Assembly: GCA_000230935.2 (NCBI GenBank)
Contig: AGIQ01000008.1
Location: forward strand, 1-64,000
DNA from: Mycolicibacterium rhodesiae JS60
Lineage (GTDB): Bacteria > Actinomycetota > Actinomycetes > Mycobacteriales > Mycobacteriaceae
DNA: 64,000 nucleotides
Reading direction: 5' to 3'
Part shown: in pieces, positions 57,070 to 64,000 of the stretch
Layout: every line of letters starts with the position of its first letter
Numbering within the stretch: position 1 is the first letter of the stretch
The notes under the pieces: model-generated
What the model was told of the DNA's origin: nothing
What the model saw: the letters and a program-made list of their open reading frames with translations, nothing else
Database searches by the model: none
Program-made: the position numbers and the translations under genes

Positions 57070-59729
57070 TGATCAAGATCATTGACGCACCTGCAGAACT
57101 GGCTGACGCCAGCGTGGTCGGGCACAAGTTCGCGCGCCAACAACAGTTACGCGATGCCGGAGTTCCCGTCCCGCCGTTCTTCTGCGTCGTCAGAGAAACT
57201 CCGTGGACAGTCATCGCCGATGAGGTTGGCACCTTTCCTGGTGTCGGCGCCAGCGTCGAGAAGTTGACGGACTGGGCCGAGGCGGCTCGCAGCGCTGCCG
57301 AACACATACGCCTCATGCCGGAGACGGAAACCGAGATCCGGGACAGATACGCCGCCCTCGGCTCACCCGACGTCGCGGTCCGTGCATGCGTGGTCGGCCG
57401 CCACGCACAGCCGGGCGAAGACGACGCCGTCGACCCGTTCGCGGGCCTCACAGATAGTTACCTGTACGTTAGTCTCGACACACTCATCGATGCCGTTTCA
57501 GTCTGTACCGCATCGCTTTTCAGCGTCAGATCGGTACTCTACCGCGCGCGGCGAGGAATCGACCCCCGAGTCCTCAGCATCTGCGTCGGAATTCAGCAGA
57601 TGATGGACTGCGAGCGGTCGTTTGTCGCGTTCACCCACGATCCCGCCACCGGAGCCAGAGAAACTGTGATCGCTGCGGTTTACGGCATCGGAGAAGGTGC
57701 GGTGGCTGAACGTGCCGACATCGACCACTTCTTCGTACGTGCGGACGGCATCAGTCGGCTCGTCTCTCACAAGAAAAGAATGCTCCGCCGAGCACCGGGC
57801 GGTGGCGTTGCCGAATATCGGGTGCCGGATGGACTCGCCGACCTACCGGTGTTCTCCGATGCGCAAATTAGTCAGATCGCAGCGCTGGCGGCGACCACCG
57901 AGCGGCTGTTGTCCGGACCTCAGGACATCGAGGGTGTCGTCACCGCCGACTCAGTAATTCACCTGGTGCAGGCACGGCCCGCCGCGTCGCCCCAAACGCC
58001 GGCCACCACGATCGAATGGACCAATCACAATCTGACCGAGAGCTTTCCGGGCGTGACCACCGCGATGACGTACTCGCACGCACGAGTCTTCTATCGCATG
58101 AGTTTCCGCAGCTTCTATCGCATCGTCGGAGTCCCTGAGAGCCAACTGCGGAGCCGGGAACACCAACTTCGTCGCATGATCGGATACCTCGACGGCCGGG
58201 CCTACTACCGCCTGGACGCGTGGTACGCATTGCACAGCCAACTCCCCGGATGGCACATGCTTCGTCCGATGTGGGAGCGGTCGTTGGGGCTCGCAGAACG
58301 AAATCCCAATGCGGGCCACGTGCTCGACCGCCATGCCAACACCCGCATCATCGGGCGTTCACCCCGACTGATCTGGGCGGCCGCGAGTTTTCCCCGCAAA
58401 TTGCGGAGATTTCTGTCCTGGTGGGATGCCCAGCACATCCTAGGGACAGAACTGTCGCAAAGGCCGGTTGAAGAACTAATCGAGACGTACCGCCGAGTGT
58501 GGTCAGAAGCCGAATCACGCTGGGGCATTACGATTCTAGCCGGCTATCTCGCCCTGGCCGGCTATGTCGCGGCGAGCGCGTTGGTGCAGCGGTGGACCGA
58601 CTCCCGCGAGGTGGACCTCACTGTGTTGTTGCCCGGAGGGCCGCCAAACCGAACGTTGCAGTCGGTGCACTCCACGGTGGCGCTCGCCGAGCAGATAAAC
58701 GCGAACCCCGCGTTGGCTGCGCAAGTGCTGACTGCCGACTCACGCGATACCTGGAACCGGATCGCACGAGGCGCCTACGGCGGCAAACTGGAGTCCGACG
58801 CCCTCACGCACCTCAGGAAATTCGGCGATCGCGCCATGCACGACCTCAAGATCGAGGAGCCGACGCCACGCCAGAAACCTGAGATGGTCATCGACGCGCT
58901 GCGGCCGTTCGTTGCAGCGGGAGCGACAATGCAGCAGACGCGGCTTCAGGAATCGACCGCGACCGCGGCCGCACTCGACGAACTACACCGCATCTGCCCG
59001 TCACGATGGAGACGCGCTGTTCTTCGCGCCGCGCTGCGGGTGGGTAGGTTCCTGGTGAAAGCTCGCGAAGACACCCGGTTCTGCCGCACCCAGTTATACG
59101 GATTCTCGCGGGAGGTCATGCGTCGACTTGGGTCTGACCTGGCCGCTGCGGGGTGTCTGGACTCACCCGAGGACTACGTTCATCTGGAGGCCGAGGAATT
59201 ATTGGGAGCCTTCGACGGCACCTCCACCCATTCCGACCTTCGCGTCCTGGCACGGACTCGAAAAGACGCCTACCTACGATCGTGCGATCGGCCCGACCTC
59301 GCAGCCAATCTCACAACTGCCCCGCCGCCGATCGCTGCCGCCGACCTTCGCCGCAGGGCTGCCACATCGGCGACGGCAGACTCCAGCACCGAACTGACCG
59401 GCCTGCCATCCAGCGCCGGGATCGCCCGTGGTCGGGCGAAATTGGTCCTGCGACCGGATATTCCGCCGAGTGACTGCGCTGGGCGGATCCTGATCGCCCG
59501 CGAAACCGATCCTGGATGGCTACCACTGATGCTCAACGCAACGGGACTCGTCGTCGAGCGCGGCAGCATGGTCTCCCACACCGCAATAACAGGACGGATG
59601 CTCGGTATCCCGACCGTCGTAGCGGTTCCCTGCGCGACCTCCAAGATATCCGACGGCGACGAGGTCGAGATCGACGGCAAATCGGGCAGCGTCCGCATCC
59701 TGCGCCCTCACTCGCAGAGAACGCAGTGA
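57069..59729 (+). CDS. PEP synthase/rifampin-phosphotransferase-like enzyme (886 aa)
   Basis: N-terminal ATP-binding domain (about 1-310, beginning VVGHKFARQQQLRDAGVPVPPFFC and containing VRSVLYRARRG and HLVQARPAAS), a variable central helical domain (about 320-720) starting WTNHNLTESFPGVTTAM, and a C-terminal swivelling phosphohistidine domain with GIARGRAKLVLRPDI, LIARETDPGWLPLMLNATGL and GSMVSHTAITGRMLGIPTVVAV; phosphoacceptor His837. This three-part order matches rifampin phosphotransferases and PEP synthase-like enzymes, which transfer a phosphate from ATP to an acceptor. The substrate is set by the middle domain, which here is unlike what I know. Start ATG 57069 overlaps the upstream stop. 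Confidence 0.87.
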   Translation: MIKIIDAPAELADASVVGHKFARQQQLRDAGVPVPPFFCVVRETPWTVIADEVGTFPGVGASVEKLTDWAEAARSAAEHIRLMPETETEIRDRYAALGSPDVAVRACVVGRHAQPGEDDAVDPFAGLTDSYLYVSLDTLIDAVSVCTASLFSVRSVLYRARRGIDPRVLSICVGIQQMMDCERSFVAFTHDPATGARETVIAAVYGIGEGAVAERADIDHFFVRADGISRLVSHKKRMLRRAPGGGVAEYRVPDGLADLPVFSDAQISQIAALAATTERLLSGPQDIEGVVTADSVIHLVQARPAASPQTPATTIEWTNHNLTESFPGVTTAMTYSHARVFYRMSFRSFYRIVGVPESQLRSREHQLRRMIGYLDGRAYYRLDAWYALHSQLPGWHMLRPMWERSLGLAERNPNAGHVLDRHANTRIIGRSPRLIWAAASFPRKLRRFLSWWDAQHILGTELSQRPVEELIETYRRVWSEAESRWGITILAGYLALAGYVAASALVQRWTDSREVDLTVLLPGGPPNRTLQSVHSTVALAEQINANPALAAQVLTADSRDTWNRIARGAYGGKLESDALTHLRKFGDRAMHDLKIEEPTPRQKPEMVIDALRPFVAAGATMQQTRLQESTATAAALDELHRICPSRWRRAVLRAALRVGRFLVKAREDTRFCRTQLYGFSREVMRRLGSDLAAAGCLDSPEDYVHLEAEELLGAFDGTSTHSDLRVLARTRKDAYLRSCDRPDLAANLTTAPPPIAAADLRRRAATSATADSSTELTGLPSSAGIARGRAKLVLRPDIPPSDCAGRILIARETDPGWLPLMLNATGLVVERGSMVSHTAITGRMLGIPTVVAVPCATSKISDGDEVEIDGKSGSVRILRPHSQRTQ

Positions 59730-59733
59730 CATC

Positions 59734-60927
59734 ATGCAACTGCCGCTAGAGAGCTGTCCGCGTACTTCGCTCCCGCAGCATCACGTCGATCTCTTTCGCA
59801 ACAAACCGACCCTCGACATCACGTTGGCTGACGGCACGCCGGCGATTGCCGTAACGCGTCAGTGCGACGTACGAACCGTGTTGAGTGACAACCGCTTCAG
59901 TCGGGCACAGTTTCACGTGCCTCCCGTTGGCGCGAGCGCCGATCTGCCTCTAGCACTGGTCACCTCGGATCCGCCAACCCACACACGTCGGCGCCGGGCC
60001 GTTCAAGGATGGTTTACGAAACGACGGGCGGAGATGGCTCGGCCGCTCATTGGCCACGTCGCCGGTGTACTTCTCGACGACCTGCTCGCGGCGGGGCCAC
60101 CAGCCGACATCTTCACGCAGTTCTGCCAGCCTTTTCCGAACCTCGTGCACATGAACCTCCTCGGACTGGACACCGCCGATCTGCCTTTTCTCCTGCCGCG
60201 GATGACCATCGCATGGTCGGCTGGTCACGACCAACCTGACGAGGTCAGAGGAGCAAACCGCGATTTGCGCGACTACTTCGAAAGTCGAGTCAGCCGATCG
60301 CCTAGCAAGACGACATCGGGCGGACTGATCGATGCCCTGGTACAGGACGAATCATCAAACGGATTGACCCACGCAGAGATCGTCATGCTCGCCATGGGGC
60401 TGCTCATGTCCGGCGCAGAGACGACCGCCAGTCACCTCGCGCTCAGTCTCATTGAGGTACTTCAGCGGCCCGCACTGCTGGATTCACTTCGCCGATGTCC
60501 CGAGCAGATTCCTTCCGCGGTCGAAGAGCTGCTGCGCTGGGTTTGGTTCGGCGGCACGATCGGTGGTACGGCGGGGCGTCCGCACATCGCAACCGCTGAC
60601 GTGAAGCTGCGCGACCGTCTGATCTCAAAGGGCGAAATCGTCGTGCCCATACTTGATGTCGCCAACCGCGATCGCGATGTGTTCCCGGACGCTGACGAGT
60701 TCTGCCCCCAACGGAGTCCGAACCCGCACCTCGGATTCGGTCACGGTCGGCACCAGTGCATTGGAATGGCTTTCGCTCGCCTCGAACTTCAGATTGGCCT
60801 GCAAACCGTGCTGTCGCGGCTCAGCGGGCTCACTCTTGTGACTGGGTCCGAGATCGATTGGCGCACCGGGATGTTCAGCCGGGGCGTATGGAGCCTGCCG
60901 GTGATGTGGCAAGGAGGCGGACAATGA
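59734..60927 (+). CDS. Cytochrome P450 (397 aa)
   Basis: Soluble bacterial P450. The heme ligand is Cys342 in FGHGRHQCIGMAFARLE; the I-helix has GLLMSGAETTASHLA; the ExxR motif is EELLR. 397 aa is the usual length. Two-gene pairing with UbiA downstream (ATGA overlap) and close spacing to the upstream gene (4 bases) put it inside the biosynthetic operon, so it probably oxidises the terpenoid scaffold. Ferredoxin and reductase partners are not encoded here. Confidence 0.95.
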   Translation: MQLPLESCPRTSLPQHHVDLFRNKPTLDITLADGTPAIAVTRQCDVRTVLSDNRFSRAQFHVPPVGASADLPLALVTSDPPTHTRRRRAVQGWFTKRRAEMARPLIGHVAGVLLDDLLAAGPPADIFTQFCQPFPNLVHMNLLGLDTADLPFLLPRMTIAWSAGHDQPDEVRGANRDLRDYFESRVSRSPSKTTSGGLIDALVQDESSNGLTHAEIVMLAMGLLMSGAETTASHLALSLIEVLQRPALLDSLRRCPEQIPSAVEELLRWVWFGGTIGGTAGRPHIATADVKLRDRLISKGEIVVPILDVANRDRDVFPDADEFCPQRSPNPHLGFGHGRHQCIGMAFARLELQIGLQTVLSRLSGLTLVTGSEIDWRTGMFSRGVWSLPVMWQGGGQ

Positions 60928-61811
60928 TTGCTGCGGTTGGTATCTCGAACTTCATTCTCACCAGGTATCCACCGGTCCTTTCAAGCGTGTATGCCTTGGC
61001 GTTCGGCACCGGAGGAATCGGTCTGTTCGCGGCGCTAGCTGGAGACCGCATCACTGCCAATGCGATTCCGCTGCTGGGGATAGTCGCCGCCACTCTATGG
61101 GCCGACTTGCTGATCATGCGTGTCGTCGACGACATCCGTGACCGCGACTACGACCGGATTGCCAACCCACAGCGCGCCGTGGCGTCCGGCGCAGTTGCGC
61201 ATCGGGACCTGTCCACTCTGTACGCCCTATGCGTGACGGTCATCGTCGTCGCGAATCTGTTCTTCCCCAGCGGACTCTTCATCATCGTCGTCCAGCTTCT
61301 TTACACCGGGGCGCTGATGGCTGTCGGGCAGCGATTCCCGGCCACCCGCGGCGACAACCTCGTTCTGAATTTGCTTGTCGGCTTTCCAGTTCAACTACTG
61401 CTGTATGTGTACCTGCTCGCAGCCTTCGCCAACATCCACCCCGATGCGCCGACCGCAGTCGTTGGTGGGCTCGGAATTCTGATCCTGACACTGTGCGCCG
61501 GCCAGGTCGAGTTCGGAAAGAAGCTTGTCCGGCGGCCCGCGCCAGACGAACGAAGCTACGTCAATTCGATTGGCTACCAGGCAACGTCGCTGCTCACGAT
61601 CGGCACCGGGCCGCTCGCCGTCGTGCTGTTCGCCATCGCTGCGCCTGTTTCGCCGCTCTCCAAGGCATTCGTCGCGTTGCCTGCGATCGGTGTGGCCGCA
61701 TTCGGCATGAGGTACCTCAGTCAGAAGACCAACCGATGGCCTGCGGTGGTATCAGCCCTGGGCCTACTGGGCACGCTGGTCGCCTTCGCCGTCGTCGGAG
61801 CGGTCGGTTAG
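60924..61811 (+). CDS. UbiA-family membrane prenyltransferase or terpene cyclase (295 aa)
   Basis: About eight or nine membrane helices. The first Asp-rich motif is present, MRVVDDIRDRDYDRIANPQRAV, as in UbiA enzymes; the second canonical motif (DxxxD after a Tyr/Lys) is not evident, with GKKLVRRPAPDERSYVNS in its place. UbiA members transfer prenyl groups to aromatic or other acceptors, and some cyclise terpenes. ATG has AAGGAGG 7 bases upstream and overlaps the P450 stop by 4 bases. The stop overlaps the convergent SnoaL-like gene by 4 bases. Confidence 0.85.
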   Translation: MIAAVGISNFILTRYPPVLSSVYALAFGTGGIGLFAALAGDRITANAIPLLGIVAATLWADLLIMRVVDDIRDRDYDRIANPQRAVASGAVAHRDLSTLYALCVTVIVVANLFFPSGLFIIVVQLLYTGALMAVGQRFPATRGDNLVLNLLVGFPVQLLLYVYLLAAFANIHPDAPTAVVGGLGILILTLCAGQVEFGKKLVRRPAPDERSYVNSIGYQATSLLTIGTGPLAVVLFAIAAPVSPLSKAFVALPAIGVAAFGMRYLSQKTNRWPAVVSALGLLGTLVAFAVVGAVG

Positions 61812-62203
61812 GAGAACCAATCCTCAGCCGGATCGATTGCCACGTTCAACTCGGCGTGCCAATACTCGTGCAGGACCGAGCAGCGTCCGTCCGATCCGAA
61901 TCGCAGCGTGAGGCAACCGGATGCGGTCCGTGGTTCGCGCGTCGCGGGATCATGAAGAACGCACCAGAATTCCACCGCGGCGCGGCCCGCGGACTCGATC
62001 GCCCTACCGAACCAGATTCGCGGGTCGACCTGTCTGGACAAGGTCTCGACCCAATGTGCGCGAATCGCGTCGCGTCCGCGATGCGGTTCACCGAACGGGC
62101 CGCGATGGTAGTATGCGTCGTCGGTGAAGAGGCCGGCGATCGAAGTTGGATCCCTTTGTCGCCAACACGACTCGAGAGCGCTGATCCACTCGTCGGCGCT
62201 CAT
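61808..62203 (-). CDS. SnoaL-like/NTF2-fold protein (131 aa)
   Basis: Small alpha/beta cone protein: SADEWISALESCWRQRDPTSIAGLF, DDAYYHRGPFGEPHRGRDAIRAHW, and the C-terminal strand RCSVLHEYWHAEL. This matches the SnoaL/NTF2-like family, which includes cyclases, isomerases and epoxide hydrolases of natural-product pathways as well as non-enzymes. It lies 10 bases after the second prenyl synthase on the same strand. Confidence 0.8.
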   Translation of the reverse strand: MSADEWISALESCWRQRDPTSIAGLFTDDAYYHRGPFGEPHRGRDAIRAHWVETLSRQVDPRIWFGRAIESAGRAAVEFWCVLHDPATREPRTASGCLTLRFGSDGRCSVLHEYWHAELNVAIDPAEDWFS

Positions 62204-62213
62204 AGGTCCATCC

Positions 62214-63239
62214 TCACCGGAATTGAAACTGCGGAAAGAGGGATATCGTCTCGTCGATGAGCCCAGCTAGCTCAGTGACACACTGCGGGTCACCGCCGAG
62301 CGACGCGAGCGTGTCGCGAGCGGCACGGACAATGGGCTGGATCGTCTCTGCGTAGCTCGAAACGATGTCCGCTGCCAACATCGCTCGCTTCAGTTCAGCC
62401 CGCGCCTCCTTCGAAGTGCGCGCTTGCCGGTGAAGGTCGATCAATTCCGCACGACGGGCAGTCGACACAGTTTCTAGGAGATGAACGAGCAGGTAGGTCG
62501 CCGTTCCGTTCCGCAGATCTTCGTCGCGATCGGTGGCCAGGTCGCGCTGGTCGTTGACCAGTTGACGAAGCACTCCGAGCGCCCTACCGAACGAGCGCCA
62601 GGCATCGACCCGATCGGCATCGCACTCCGCGAGCTGCGCGGCGAGCGCGGCGGACATCCCGTAGGGCGCGCCCGTCTTGCCCTCGTAGTTGCGCAGCACA
62701 TCGTCGAGAGTTGCGGTCTCCGCGTCGAGAGCCAGGTCGGTCAGCTGTCCGCCCAATGCGTCGATACATCCGTTGCCGTACTCGGTGACCAACCGGAACC
62801 GAACTGCATCGGATACGGCCAGATCACCAAAGATAGTGAGCGGCAGATAATTACCTACCGCAATTGCGGTCATCACCCCGCGGTTGAACTCCGCGGGATC
62901 GGATTGCGCGAGTTGCGGAGTGTCGATCATGTCGTCCAGATACCTTGCCGCCGCCCACCACAGTGTGTGAATGAGCGCTACGGGTGTCGCGCGCAACGGC
63001 GCAGCGGTCTCGGCGCCGAACACGAGTACGGGCAGCATGACGATGCCGTTGATACTGGGCGCGGAGCCGTCCAGTGGAATCATGGCGAAGAACGTGTCGA
63101 CGAACGTCCCCATCGCGAGATCGCCGGTTGAATTGCTGGCCAACAGCCGTTCAGTCATCGCCGAAGCTTGTGCTGCGACCTCCGCCAGCGCGCGTTGCTG
63201 TGCGGTCACGTCGAACGCATCGCGTCGTAGCGTTCCCAT
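62214..63239 (-). CDS. Second prenyl-diphosphate-synthase-like protein (341 aa)
   Basis: All-alpha E-type prenyl synthase or class I terpene synthase-like fold. First motif YLDDMIDTP (DDMID at 102-106), second motif LRQLVNDQRDLATDRDEDLRNGTATYLL (NDQRD at 229-233). The first prenyl synthase in the window has both motifs as DDxxD; here the second is NDxxD, which fits either a divergent synthase or a terpene synthase-like enzyme. ATG at 63239, one base after the MMPL stop. Substrate unknown. Confidence 0.78.
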   Translation of the reverse strand: MGTLRRDAFDVTAQQRALAEVAAQASAMTERLLASNSTGDLAMGTFVDTFFAMIPLDGSAPSINGIVMLPVLVFGAETAAPLRATPVALIHTLWWAAARYLDDMIDTPQLAQSDPAEFNRGVMTAIAVGNYLPLTIFGDLAVSDAVRFRLVTEYGNGCIDALGGQLTDLALDAETATLDDVLRNYEGKTGAPYGMSAALAAQLAECDADRVDAWRSFGRALGVLRQLVNDQRDLATDRDEDLRNGTATYLLVHLLETVSTARRAELIDLHRQARTSKEARAELKRAMLAADIVSSYAETIQPIVRAARDTLASLGGDPQCVTELAGLIDETISLFPQFQFR

Positions 63240-63240
63240 G

Positions 63241-64000
63241 TCAATTCGCCGCCAATTGCGCTGTCAGTTGGGGCACGGTCAGTTGCTGGCGACGACGGAC
63301 CCCACTCGCGAGCAGGTGCGCGGGACGCCGTCGCCAGTGAGGCGCCCACCAGTTCGCGCGACCCATCATCCTCATCGCGGCGGGCATGAGGATCGCGCGA
63401 ATTAATGTGGCATCGAACAGGATTGCCAGCGTCAACCCGACGCCTAGCAACTTGACGAACGACACCGCAGATGTGGCCATGGCGATGAACACGACTGACA
63501 TGATCAGTGCCGCTGCAGTGACGACGGGGCCAACGCGTTGCAGCCCGCGCATCACCGCGAGGTTGGTGTCGCCGTGCGCGCGATACTCCTCAGTAATGCG
63601 CGACAACAGGAACACTTCGTAGTCCATGGACAGCCCGAACGCGAGGCAAATGATGAGGATCGGGACCGGTGCAGGCAGTGTCCCGGTGACAGCGAAATCT
63701 CCAACCAGCCACTTGAGGTGACCCTCCTGAAAGATGAACACCATCGCGCCGAGGGTCGCAGACAGGCTGACTACGTTGAGCAGCAACGCCTTGATCGGCA
63801 GTACCACGCTTCGAGTGAACGCGAACAGCACGCTGAACATCGCCAGCACCATCAGTGCCACCGCCAACGGAACTCGGTCAAACAAGGCATCTTTGGTGTC
63901 GGCGTTCTCTGCAGTGAGTCCGCCGACATGCACGGTGCCTGGAGCTGGTGTTCCGCGTATCTGATCAAGCAGCAGGCTGGCCGCGTCGCTGTAGGGATCG
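63241..64000 (-). CDS. MMPL/RND family transporter (C-terminal part, runs off the window)
   Basis: C-terminal half of an RND-type lipid/drug exporter: FSVLFAFTRSVVLPIKALLLNV, ICLAFGLSMDYEVFLLSRITEEY (the Asp-Tyr of the proton pathway), VTAAALIMSVVFIAMATS, and VGLTLAILFDATLIRAILMPA. The gene is open to 64000 (upstream residues read SDAASLLLDQIRGTPAPGT). It is in an operon with the prenyl-synthase-like and SnoaL-like genes, suggesting export of the pathway product. Confidence 0.92.
   Translation of the reverse strand, partial: DPYSDAASLLLDQIRGTPAPGTVHVGGLTAENADTKDALFDRVPLAVALMVLAMFSVLFAFTRSVVLPIKALLLNVVSLSATLGAMVFIFQEGHLKWLVGDFAVTGTLPAPVPILIICLAFGLSMDYEVFLLSRITEEYRAHGDTNLAVMRGLQRVGPVVTAAALIMSVVFIAMATSAVSFVKLLGVGLTLAILFDATLIRAILMPAAMRMMGRANWWAPHWRRRPAHLLASGVRRRQQLTVPQLTAQLAAN

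Overview
This window is a high-GC mycobacterial chromosome segment. The evidence is the mycobacterial gene order argS-lysA-hom-thrC-thrB-rho ... rpmE-prfA-prmC-tsaC-wecA-atpIBEFHAGDC-DUF2550-PduO-murA-rrn, a fused AtpF/AtpH-type delta subunit, a PGRS-like protein, and leaderless GTG starts. The short helix-18 region of the 16S rRNA points to a rapidly growing species (Mycolicibacterium type); I cannot name the species.

Layout. 1-5.0 kb: three secreted proteins on the minus strand, namely a PGRS-like glycine-rich protein cut by the window edge (with an apparent frameshift) and two tandem paralogues that share an upstream promoter element. 5.65-8.2 kb: a LemA / M48 metalloprotease pair. 8.2-17 kb: tRNA-Arg(CCG) divergent from argS, then the lysine/threonine genes and rho. 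17-20.3 kb: a lipoprotein, a TetR regulator and an acyl-CoA synthetase lie between rho and rpmE, which are neighbours in M. tuberculosis. 20.4-33.2 kb: translation-termination genes, tRNA modification, the first cell-wall glycan transferase and the complete F-type ATP synthase operon. 33.2-40.7 kb: a cobalamin adenosyltransferase, murA and one rRNA operon (16S-23S-5S) with promoter, boxA and terminator.

40.7-49.7 kb: homologues of the M. tuberculosis Rv1691-Rv1698 block (TPR protein, HAD phosphatase, small protein, tlyA, nadK, recN, steA, mctB/steB). In rapid growers this block is expected beside tyrS/rrnB, whereas murA is expected beside rrnA, so the rRNA operon here has mixed flanks. Either the chromosome is rearranged between rRNA copies or the assembly joined two loci.

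49.7-64 kb: synteny with M. tuberculosis ends. A zinc-ribbon class III cyclase fused to an ATPase is followed by what I consider the most interesting part: a compact isoprenoid biosynthetic cluster. It holds two E-type prenyl diphosphate synthase-like proteins, a divergent squalene/phytoene-synthase-like protein, an AfsA-type hot-dog protein with an apparently swapped half order, an ICMT-like methyltransferase, a PEP-synthase/rifampin-phosphotransferase-like enzyme, a P450, a UbiA-type membrane prenyltransferase or cyclase, a SnoaL-like protein and an MMPL exporter cut by the window end. Genes overlap or nearly touch, in one plus operon and two minus operons. The plus operon and the first minus operon diverge from a 311-bp region with repeated CAGTAG hexamers. 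The product is not predictable from sequence alone; an oxidised, possibly methylated and exported terpenoid is my inference.
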